A stretch of 8,139 nt of DNA from Lachnospiraceae bacterium (GTDB lineage Bacteria; Bacillota; Clostridia; Lachnospirales; Lachnospiraceae): NCBI GenBank assembly GCA_900770535.1, contig CAAHDV010000206.1, positions 1-8,139 of the forward strand. Direction: 5' to 3'. The notes beneath the pieces are model-generated. The model worked only from the letters and a program-made list of their open reading frames with translations, was not told the DNA's origin and ran no database searches. Positions 1 through 6,152 of the stretch are shown in pieces (the stretch's first letter is position 1; every line of letters starts with the position of its first letter). A program made the position numbers and the translations under genes.

Positions 1-277
1 ACGATCAGCACCGGGATCAGAAACAGGATCGCGTAAAAATAGATCCGCCTTGTCACGGCAATGGTCGGATAATCCCACTCCGCAATCTTTTTGATCAGCG
101 CGGAATAAAAGCCCCAGGAAACCATGGCCAGAAATGCCAGACCGTCCTGGTGAACAGCACCTCCACGGGTATAAAATACTGCAGGAGCACCTTCGTCGAA
201 CCAAAGGTAGCTCCCCACATAATCTGTGTGCCGCAGGCCAGCATATGGCCGGTGATCTGTTTTCTCTCTTGTGTCAT
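1..277 (-). pseudogene. EamA/DMT-family transporter, internally deleted and frameshifted, 3' end outside window
   Basis: Drug/metabolite-transporter superfamily (EamA, normally about 300 residues, 10 membrane helices) membrane carrier, broken. Translation most likely starts at ATG 275-277, because AGGAG (288-292, minus strand) lies 10 bases upstream; an in-frame ATG at 361 has no such support. The first 44 residues are typical of the family start (motifs ITGHMLACGTQIMWGATF, STKVLL, PVEVLFTR). At about 140-153 the frame changes: the original frame runs to a stop at 95, while another frame continues with DGLAFLAMVSWGFYSALIKK and AEWDYPTIAVTRRIYFYAIL, which is the beginning of the second EamA repeat. 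Roughly 80-100 residues that should lie between are missing, so this is a deletion plus frameshift rather than a single-base error. It lies 87 bases downstream of the MATE gene on the same strand. Seen: both pieces and the frame change. Inferred: loss of function. Confidence 0.8.
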
Positions 278-297
278 GGTATGTAATCTCCTGTCAC

Positions 298-315
298 TGA
301 CCAAATATCTGGTCA
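298..315. promoter_or_regulatory. 18-bp palindrome, candidate operator before the EamA remnant
   Basis: TGACCA and TGGTCA form perfect 6-base arms around a 6-base AT-rich centre. It sits between the MATE stop codon and the EamA ribosome binding site, on the promoter side of the EamA start. The size and symmetry suit a dimeric helix-turn-helix repressor such as a TetR or MarR family protein, which commonly control exporters. No regulator gene is in the window, so the partner is unknown. The spacer and arms are too weak for a transcription terminator and no T-tract follows. Confidence 0.45.
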
Positions 316-328
316 TTCTTCTGTCATT

Positions 329-345
329 CGGAAACATGTTTTCCG
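329..345. promoter_or_regulatory. 17-bp palindrome (CGGAAA-N5-TTTCCG), second candidate operator
   Basis: Perfect 6-base arms CGGAAA and TTTCCG flank a CATGT centre, 13 bases from the 18-bp palindrome at 298-315 and 20 bases downstream of the MATE stop codon. It may be a second protein-binding site or simply a small hairpin in the MATE-EamA spacer. It lacks the GC-rich stem and following T-run of an intrinsic terminator on either strand. Confidence 0.25.
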
Positions 346-364
346 CATGCCTCCCACTCATGGA

Positions 365-1729
365 TCATGCCTGCTCCATCCGTTTCAGCTCCGGCAAAAC
401 CGTGCACAGCATCGTGATAAAGCACAAGCTTCCGCCAATCACATTGGAAACCGGCTCTGCCAGGAACACGCCATCGGTTCCCATATGCAGCGCGTACGGC
501 ATGAAATAAGTCAGCGGAACCACAATAAACACCTTTCGAAGCAGCGAGAAAAAGATTGCCTGCTTCTTTTTATTCAGCGATTTAAACGTAGTCTGTCCTA
601 TATACTGGAAATCCATGAAAATGAATGCCGCAAAATACTGCTTCAGGGCCGGAACCGCATCCTGCATGAGAACCGGATCAGAACTGAACACTCCAATCAG
701 CGCCTCCGGAGCCAGAACGATGACACTCCATATCACCGCAGTATAGCCCAGGATCAGAAGTCCCATCACCATGCCCGCTTTCCGTACCCGAGCCGGACGG
801 CGCGCGCCGTAGTTGTAGCTTAAAATCGGAGAAGATCCGTCATTGATTGCAGAAATTGGTGTCTCCACCAGCTGACGCACACTGGATACAATCGTCATAA
901 CTGAAATGTAAATATCTCCACCTGTAGCGGAAAGCACATGGTTACAGCAAATCGTCACCAGACTGTTGGTCAGCTGCATGATGAAACCAGCCGTGCCAAG
1001 ACTGACAATTTCTTTCGCATACCCGGCATATTTTGCAAGTTCTGCACTGCGCAAAAAACGCACCTTCAGCTCCGCTTTTCCGGTAAGAAAGCGCAGAACA
1101 AAGGCTGCTGATAAAAACTGAGAAATAACCGTTGCCATGGCCGCTCCCCGCACACCGAATCCCAGCACAAAGATAAACAGCGGATCCAGAACCAGATTGG
1201 CCACCGCTCCGATTGCAACGGAAAGCATACCAGTCAGGGAATAGCCCTGCGCGTTGATAAATGGGTTCATACCCACCGCGATCATGGACGGCAGTGTACC
1301 GATCAGATAAAGAATCATGTACGGGCAAGCATAAACCAGTGCCCCCTCCGATGCCCCGAACAATATCAGAATCGGGCGTATCAGCAGCATTCCGATTACC
1401 ATCAGAGCCACTCCGGTAAGACAGAGCAGGGAAAAGGAAGTATTCATAATATCATTCGCTTCCTGCGTCTCTTTTTTGCCTCTGTGAATGGAAAATAACG
1501 GTGCGCCGCCACCTCCGTACAGATTCGAAAATGCCGTGATGATCACAATCAGCGGAAAGCAAAGCCCCACTGCTCCAAGCGCCGCCGTTCCCACCTCCGG
1601 AATCCGGGCAATGTAAATGCGGTCCACGATGTTGTAGAGCAGATTTAAAATCTGGGCCACCAGCATGGGAACCGCCGCCCCTAAGATGTTGCCGGTCACT
1701 GTGCCATGTTCAAAATCAAGTTGTTTCAT
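365..1729 (-). CDS. MATE family multidrug/cation-coupled efflux transporter (MepA-like)
   Basis: Integral membrane antiporter of the MATE family, which exports drugs or metabolites in exchange for Na+ or H+. The 454-residue length and about 12 hydrophobic segments match the family. First-half landmarks are PMLVAQILNLLYNIVDRIYI (residues 21-40), the NPFINAQGYSLTG stretch (155-167), the ANLVLDPLFIF stretch (177-187) and GVRGAAMATVISQ (192-204). The second half has SSPILSYNYGARRPARVRKA (299-318), the usual counterpart loop. NIVDRIYI resembles the NIVDRIFI motif of MepA-like members, but substrate cannot be read from sequence. Start: ATG 1727-1729, with AAAGGA (1740-1745) 10 bases upstream and a promoter-like element at 1764-1792, so it probably has its own transcript rather than depending on the peptidase gene upstream. 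The EamA remnant follows on the same strand. No sign of damage. Confidence 0.95.
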   Translation of the reverse strand: MKQLDFEHGTVTGNILGAAVPMLVAQILNLLYNIVDRIYIARIPEVGTAALGAVGLCFPLIVIITAFSNLYGGGGAPLFSIHRGKKETQEANDIMNTSFSLLCLTGVALMVIGMLLIRPILILFGASEGALVYACPYMILYLIGTLPSMIAVGMNPFINAQGYSLTGMLSVAIGAVANLVLDPLFIFVLGFGVRGAAMATVISQFLSAAFVLRFLTGKAELKVRFLRSAELAKYAGYAKEIVSLGTAGFIMQLTNSLVTICCNHVLSATGGDIYISVMTIVSSVRQLVETPISAINDGSSPILSYNYGARRPARVRKAGMVMGLLILGYTAVIWSVIVLAPEALIGVFSSDPVLMQDAVPALKQYFAAFIFMDFQYIGQTTFKSLNKKKQAIFFSLLRKVFIVVPLTYFMPYALHMGTDGVFLAEPVSNVIGGSLCFITMLCTVLPELKRMEQA

Positions 1730-1763
1730 GTTTCTTTTGTCCTTTTCTTAATTTCTGATTCAG

Positions 1764-1792
1764 AGTATAACACGGTCTGATTTATCTGAAAA
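1764..1792 (-). promoter_or_regulatory. Probable sigma-A-type promoter for the MATE gene
   Basis: On the minus strand TTTTCA (1787-1792; 4 of 6 to TTGACA) is followed after exactly 17 bases by TATACT (1764-1769; 5 of 6 to TATAAT). This lies in the 90-base gap between the S8 peptidase stop codon and the MATE start, about 34 bases before the ATG, with the AAAGGA ribosome site in between. No terminator was seen for the peptidase gene in the same gap, so read-through into MATE is also possible. Confidence 0.55.
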
Positions 1793-1819
1793 GCATCAAA
1801 GTGTTTGAATTCTAACGCT

Positions 1820-3589
1820 TTACGGCAAACTGTCCCGCACACACAGCGTCCCATACCCCACCATCGGATTCGGATACTCCGCAATCCCCGGCAGTTTCCT
1901 TGCGCCTCTCCTCAGATACGCTTTCACCTTCTCTCCATACAAAAACGGATCATTCCCATTCACAATTCCCCACTGCATGAGAAGCGCTGCCGCCCCGCTG
2001 GCCACGGGTGTGGCAAAGGAGGTTCCGGTGACGGACTGATAACCGCCGTTTACCGCCGGGGCCGTGATGTTTACGCCGGGCGCGGCAATGTCCGGTTTTA
2101 CCTGACTGGTCAGGCGGGTGAAGCCGCGGCCGGAGAAATCCGCGTAGGAATTGTAAAAGCTGTTGTAAGCTCCCACGGTGATGACTTTGGCTGCCGTGGA
2201 AGGAATCGTCAGGGTAGTATCGGGCGTGGGGCGAAGAAAGCGGGTTGCCGTGTTCAGGATTCCTGCTGAGGGAAGCCAGAAATCATAGCGACCGCTGACC
2301 AGGCTGACCGGACTTAAAAAGAAGGTCCAGATTCCTTCCTCCACATAGCTGCCCTCATCCGGGATAAAATCAAAATACAGTTCCTGGGCTGTGCTGTAGG
2401 GGCCTGGCTTTCCGTAATACAACAGAATCTGCGTTTTCCGGTAACGAAACCGGACTGGTCCGAGTTCTTCTGAAAACGGCCCAAACCGTTCCCCGGACGG
2501 TGCCTGGAGACTGACCGTAAACTGGTCACTGTAGGCTTTCCAGAGCTGGATGCTGAAGCTGCTTTCATAGGAAGAAACGGTAAACTCCACCTCTTCTGTT
2601 CTTCGCATCTGCAACGTGCCGGAGGTATGACCGCTGGCCGCCCCTTCATTGCCGCTTCCCACCAGAATCGTGGTCCGTCCGTAATTTCCTATGTCATCCA
2701 GAAAGGTTTCCAACAGACTGGTTCCATCGTGGGAACCGTAGGTGTTGCCAAAGCTGATGTTGATGACCAGCGGAAGGAAACGCTCTGCAGCAAAGGAAAC
2801 CGCGTAGTTGACGGCCCGCATGAGTTCTGTGGTTCTGGGAAAACCGTCCGGGCGGGCAGTGCCAAGCTTCACCACCAGAAGGTCGCTCTCGTAAGCGATG
2901 CCGCGGTACATGCCAGGTACAGTGCTGCCGCCCGCAACTCCGTTGCTCCGCCCGCCGCTCTCAAAATTCCGTTCCGCTGCGCCCCCTCTGCTGTCTCCCG
3001 CCGCAATCCCAGCCACCGCCGTCCCATGTCCGCTGACATCCGCAGATGAAACCACTTGTCGTGCCGCCTCCCTGCTGCCGCTCTCCAGCGCCCGGTTGAT
3101 CTCCGCTTCCGTATAAATCCGGTTCTGCGTCTGATCCCACAGCTCCAGTATCCGGGTAGTCCCATCTCCCCGCCGAAATGCCTCATGAAAATAGTCAACC
3201 CCGGAATCCAGCACTGCGATCAGCACGCCTCTTCCGCTCAAATAAGGCGGTGCTTCCTGTAAAATATTAACACAGGAGGCTGCCTTTGCCTGATTTATGG
3301 CAAAGAACAGCCTCTTTGGTTTTTCGATATATTCAATTTGCGGCAGCGCGCTGATCAGAGGGATCTGGCTTTCTTTTACCGTCAGAATCGCGTACTCGTT
3401 GCGCATTTCCTCCACCAGGGCACCAAGCTCCCGCGCCGCCTCCAGACTCCCGGAGTATTTTACGATCAGCTCCCAGGTCTGTTCCTCCTGGTTGTAGCCA
3501 GTCTCCAGTTCGGAAGACCGGCTCCGTTCTTCTGCCGTAGTATCCAGAGAAAGATTTAAAAGGTTTTCCAGTTTCTGATTTACCGGCAT
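1820..3589 (-). CDS. S8 (subtilisin-like) serine peptidase, clostridial Csp-like architecture
   Basis: Subtilase of 589 residues with every catalytic residue present: Asp128 in AVLDSGVDY, His188 in SGHGTAVAGIA, oxyanion Asn314 in VGSGNEGA and nucleophile Ser524 in GTSFATPVASGAAALL. Residues 1 to about 105 look like an inhibitory prodomain. Residues about 320-460 are a beta-rich insertion between the Asn and Ser blocks, in the place where the spore-germination proteases CspB/CspC carry a jelly-roll domain; another Gly/Arg-rich insertion lies at about 200-228. Length is near that of Csp proteins (about 550-600). No signal peptide, membrane anchor or wall-anchor motif is visible. Start ATG 3587-3589 has only a weak AGGT ribosome site. 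Csp proteins process the cortex lytic enzyme SleC during germination, but Lachnospiraceae carry many paralogues of this layout and a germination role here is inference only. The gene stands alone between the mosaic region and MATE. Confidence 0.93.
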   Translation of the reverse strand: MPVNQKLENLLNLSLDTTAEERSRSSELETGYNQEEQTWELIVKYSGSLEAARELGALVEEMRNEYAILTVKESQIPLISALPQIEYIEKPKRLFFAINQAKAASCVNILQEAPPYLSGRGVLIAVLDSGVDYFHEAFRRGDGTTRILELWDQTQNRIYTEAEINRALESGSREAARQVVSSADVSGHGTAVAGIAAGDSRGGAAERNFESGGRSNGVAGGSTVPGMYRGIAYESDLLVVKLGTARPDGFPRTTELMRAVNYAVSFAAERFLPLVINISFGNTYGSHDGTSLLETFLDDIGNYGRTTILVGSGNEGAASGHTSGTLQMRRTEEVEFTVSSYESSFSIQLWKAYSDQFTVSLQAPSGERFGPFSEELGPVRFRYRKTQILLYYGKPGPYSTAQELYFDFIPDEGSYVEEGIWTFFLSPVSLVSGRYDFWLPSAGILNTATRFLRPTPDTTLTIPSTAAKVITVGAYNSFYNSYADFSGRGFTRLTSQVKPDIAAPGVNITAPAVNGGYQSVTGTSFATPVASGAAALLMQWGIVNGNDPFLYGEKVKAYLRRGARKLPGIAEYPNPMVGYGTLCVRDSLP

Positions 3590-3682
3590 CTTTGTACCTG
3601 CATACTTTTCATTTATTTTATGTATCCGGTCTGCGAAAATTTCTCATGATTCCGACTATAATTTCAGATTGGCCTTCCCCCA

Positions 3683-3889
3683 TTATTTCCTGTTTTGTAA
3701 TATGGAAAACAATACCTCTTCCACTTTTGCCACATCAATCGGTTTTGCGATATGGGCATTCATACCTTTGGAAAGTGCCATTTTTTTGTCTTCCTCAAAA
3801 GCATTTGCTTTCATGGCCACGATGGGAATACCGGCCTTTTCCGGATCGGTCAGGCGCCGGATTGCTTCGGTCGCCTTGTAACCATTGTC
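3683..3889 (-). pseudogene. C-terminal fragment of a receiver (REC) domain from a response regulator or hybrid histidine kinase
   Basis: A minus-strand reading frame ending at TAA (3683-3685) encodes the second half of a phosphoreceiver domain: NGYKATEAIRRL, then GIPIVAMKANAFEEDKK, then GMNAHIAKPIDVAKVEEVL. These match the helix after the phosphorylated Asp, the beta-4 strand with the normally MTANA motif, and the conserved Lys of the KP motif near the end. The N-terminal half with the acidic pocket and phospho-Asp is absent, and no start codon or ribosome site precedes it. The conserved Thr of MTANA is Lys here, a further sign of decay. The AKPID ending and short tail are typical of the last domain of hybrid sensor kinases. 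The frame stays open upstream to about 3960 but with sequence unlike a receiver. Not functional as it stands. Confidence 0.75.
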
Positions 3890-3935
3890 AATATCCTGTT
3901 TCGGATACGTTTCGATATAGGGTTCTTCCTGAAAC

Positions 3936-4058
3936 CGCTCTACCGGAAATACCAGAGCCGCCCTCTATGTGCTGGCTGCCGCAGTCAGCGCCAATCTGAT
4001 GCTGGACCTTCTGTTCGTGGCAGGCTTTTCCATGGGAATTGCCGGAGTGGCTGTCGCG
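3936..4058 (+). pseudogene. Internal fragment of a second MATE transporter (plus strand)
   Basis: In one plus-strand frame, directly after a TGA (3930-3932), 41 codons read RSTGNTRAALYVLAAA followed by SANLMLDLLFVAGFSMGIAG and VAVA. This is the MATE-family hallmark region (GNTR..LY..., N..LDLLFV..., G.AGVA.A) that normally sits around residues 165-205 of a 450-residue protein. There is nothing recognisable as MATE on either side, so only about a tenth of a gene remains. The wording differs clearly from the same region of the intact MATE gene at 365-1729 (ANLVLDPLFIFVLGFGVRG), so it is not a local duplicate. Orientation is opposite to every intact gene here and to the neighbouring fragments. 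Confidence 0.7.
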
Positions 4059-4229
4059 CAGCGCGTCTTCCACTTCGCTTCTCGCCCGCTGGCCCAAGGC
4101 GCAGATGACGGAAGTTCCCGGAACCAGAATCTGTTTCTGGTCCTCCGTCTCACAGAGAACGCCGTCTGCCCGCACTTCCAGCCGGTACAACAGTTCTTCG
4201 CTCTGGGCGTAAAAATAATGTTCCTTTAT
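4050..4229 (-). pseudogene. Fragment of an FAD/NAD(P)H oxidoreductase (old-yellow-enzyme/enoate-reductase-like C-terminal part)
   Basis: The minus-strand frame contains RLEVRADGVLCE, then QILVPGTSVICALGQRAR, then SEVEDALRDS. The pattern (variable beta hairpin, acceptor strand, V-CALGQR, then -AL-DS) fits the end of the NAD(P)H-binding subdomain in the two-dinucleotide-fold part of 2,4-dienoyl-CoA/enoate reductases. The expected continuation (AP-V--IGDC and the FAD-binding tail) is missing: the sequence breaks right after LRDS, where the plus-strand MATE fragment begins. At its other end it touches the M32 stop codon (4226-4228). A TTG-initiated frame of 100 codons (3888-4190) includes it, but has no ribosome site and turns into nonsense after LRDS. 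Family assignment rests on a short stretch and is moderately sure. Confidence 0.55.
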
Positions 4230-5785
4230 CGTGACAGCTCATAGAGCTTCCGGTACTTCTCCTCCAGATACTCCACATAATACCTCGGTTCAAAGTCTTC
4301 TCCGGTCAGATCTTTTAAAATTTCCCGGCTGTCTTTCATCTTTCCGTAGCGGTGTACGTGCTTTCTCAAGTACTCCCGGATCACATCCAGCTTTCCTTCC
4401 TCCAACAGACGGTCAAAATCCATCTCTTTTTTCATCTGGGAGAGCATCTGGGCGCCGAAGGCACTTCCCAGTGCGTAGGACGGGAAGTAGCCGAAGGAGC
4501 CCTGGGCCCAGTGGATGTCCTGGAGTACGCCTTCTGTATCATTTTCCGGGCGGATACCCAGGTATTCCTCATATTTGTCCGCCCAGAGCTTCGGAAGCTC
4601 CTTCACATCCAAGCCTTCCTCAATCAGCATTTTCTCCAGTTCATAACGAACCAGCACATGAAGGCTGTAGGTCAGTTCATCGGCCTCGGTGCGGATCAGG
4701 CCCGGCTGTACCTTATTGATGGCGCGGACAAACATTTCTCTTCCCACACCTTTCAGCTGCCCCGGGAACAGTTCTTTCAGTTTTCCGTATACCGGGATCC
4801 AGAATGCCTCGCTGCGGCCGATGATGTTCTCAAAGAACCGAGACTGGGACTCATGCATACCCATGGAGGTTCCCTGTCCGGCCGGTGTCTGGCTTAACCG
4901 GTCATCAATGCCGAATTCGTAAATGGCATGACCGCTCTCATGGATCACAGAAAATGCCGAAGAATCCACGCGGGATTTGTAATGGGTGGTGATGCGCACA
5001 TCCCTGTTATGCAGGTTTGTGGTAAACGGGTGGGCGCTGACTGCCAGGACTCCCTTGGAAAAATCAAAACCCACATACTTTGCCAGATACTCAGCCAGTT
5101 CCCGCTGCTTCTCCTCGGAATAGTCCCCGTCCAGGAAATCATCCTGAATACAGACGGGGCTTTCCATCACCTGCTTTAACAGCGGAACAATGTGCTCCTT
5201 TAACATGCCGAAAAACTCATCCAGCTTCTCCATGGTAAAGCCCGGCTCAAAGGAATCCAGCATCACATCGTAAAGCTTCTGCCCGTCCTTCTGACGGTAG
5301 AAGGCAAACTTTTTCTGGTAGTCTATGATTTCCTTTAACACTGGCACAAAGGAAGCAAAATCATTTTCTTTACGTGCCTTTGTCCAGATGCGGGTGGATT
5401 TCGAGGTCAGCTCCTGATACGCCCGGTATTCCTCCGGCGGAATGCAGGATACCTCCTCGATGGTGCGCTTTGCGGCTTTCAGGATGGCATAGCGGATGCC
5501 TTCTTCCGTGAGTTCGCCATCCGGTGTCTCCAACACTGGCTTTCCGGTCAGTTCCCGCAGACACTTGTCCACAAGTTCCTTTACCCGTTCACTCATCATG
5601 ATCCGCTGATAGGATGATGACAAAACGCCCTGCATCCGCGCTGTGCGGCTCCCGGCCTCCTCCGGTGCCAGTGTCTCCTCGTCCCACTCAAAGAGGATCA
5701 GCGCCGTCTCATAGGCCTGGGCTTCCTCCAGATACTCCATCAGTTCTTCATAATCAGAATTTGATTTTTTATTTTCCGTATTCAT
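4226..5785 (-). CDS. M32 family metallocarboxypeptidase (carboxypeptidase Taq type)
   Basis: Cytosolic zinc carboxypeptidase removing C-terminal residues from peptides; 519 residues against about 500 for the family, no signal peptide. All family signatures are in order: DVRITTHY (262-269), HESGH (282-286: zinc ligands His282 and His286, catalytic Glu283), HESQSRFFENIIGRS (311-325, Glu312 the third zinc ligand), IRTEADELTYSLHVLVRYEL (364-383), and the LQDIHWAQGSFGYFPSYALG stretch (421-440). Start chosen at ATG 5783-5785 because AGGAG (5791-5795) lies 5 bases upstream and family similarity begins there; the frame stays open upstream to an ATG at 5873-5875, but the extra residues are unlike the family. 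The start codon overlaps the 3' end of a small charged frame (see 5769-6010), which hints at former translational coupling. Downstream begins the fragment mosaic, with no terminator seen. Confidence 0.96.
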   Translation of the reverse strand: MNTENKKSNSDYEELMEYLEEAQAYETALILFEWDEETLAPEEAGSRTARMQGVLSSSYQRIMMSERVKELVDKCLRELTGKPVLETPDGELTEEGIRYAILKAAKRTIEEVSCIPPEEYRAYQELTSKSTRIWTKARKENDFASFVPVLKEIIDYQKKFAFYRQKDGQKLYDVMLDSFEPGFTMEKLDEFFGMLKEHIVPLLKQVMESPVCIQDDFLDGDYSEEKQRELAEYLAKYVGFDFSKGVLAVSAHPFTTNLHNRDVRITTHYKSRVDSSAFSVIHESGHAIYEFGIDDRLSQTPAGQGTSMGMHESQSRFFENIIGRSEAFWIPVYGKLKELFPGQLKGVGREMFVRAINKVQPGLIRTEADELTYSLHVLVRYELEKMLIEEGLDVKELPKLWADKYEEYLGIRPENDTEGVLQDIHWAQGSFGYFPSYALGSAFGAQMLSQMKKEMDFDRLLEEGKLDVIREYLRKHVHRYGKMKDSREILKDLTGEDFEPRYYVEYLEEKYRKLYELSR

Positions 5786-6010
5786 CTTTTCTCCTGTCTG
5801 CCTGTTTTTCCGTGTCTGGCTGCGTATCTGCTGATTCGCTGCCAGCTTTAGTATTCCCGCTCTCCTCTGTATCATGCTCAGTCACAGAATCATTCTCGGT
5901 CACGGATTCCGCAGTTTCCGCCATCTTTTTTGCAGCTTTTCCTGTAACGATTACTGTTGCGGATACCGTCTGCTCTGTGGCTTCCCCATCCTGATATTTT
6001 TTTCAGACAT
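5769..6010 (-). pseudogene. Small charged ORF, frameshifted at a 7-A tract; unknown protein (or programmed-slip candidate)
   Basis: ATG at 6008-6010 opens MSEKN, then a run of seven A's; in the -1 frame the sequence continues as YQDGEATEQTVSATVIVTGK, AAKKMAETAESVTENDSVTE, and a Glu/Thr/Ser/Asp/Lys-rich tail ending RRKDEYGK and TAA at 5769-5771, inside the M32 start region. One extra A would give an uninterrupted 80-residue protein. As it stands, the frame needs slippage, or is dead. The ribosome site of M32 lies inside its tail, an arrangement usual for real adjacent genes. There is no good ribosome site before the ATG. Further upstream in the same frame as MSEK, VAMAAGFDCESEAYEKI ends in a TGA, which suggests a longer gene that has decayed. 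No family recognised. The whole 5786-6152 gap holds nothing else I can support. Confidence 0.3.
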
Positions 6011-6152
6011 GTTGTTTTTATTTTTTTCAGTACTTTTATCCACTCAAATTTTTTCATATGCTTCTGATTCGCAGTCGAAACCGGCTGCCATTGCCACATC
6101 TCAAGATTTTCTCAGTTGCAAACAGTCTTTCCTGTGAACTGCTCCAAATTTT

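Noticed and set aside
278..361. Longer start for the EamA remnant at ATG 359-361
   Set aside because: The extra residues translate the palindromic spacer; the AGGAG site supports the ATG at 275-277.
1805..2269. Plus-strand 154-codon frame at the end of the S8 peptidase gene
   Set aside because: It is antisense to the conserved catalytic Ser region and has no domain or ribosome site.
3888..4190. A 100-codon TTG-initiated minus-strand gene
   Set aside because: Only its first half resembles an oxidoreductase; the rest is the reverse of a MATE fragment, and there is no ribosome site.
5786..5875. Longer start for M32 at ATG 5873-5875 (30 extra residues)
   Set aside because: No ribosome site is linked to it and the added residues are unlike the family; AGGAG sits 5 bases before ATG 5785.
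6112..6150. Minus-strand stretch NLEQFTGKTV resembling the start of a Jag N-terminal domain
   Set aside because: Only about ten residues match before a stop; the following sequence is unlike Jag, so chance is likely.
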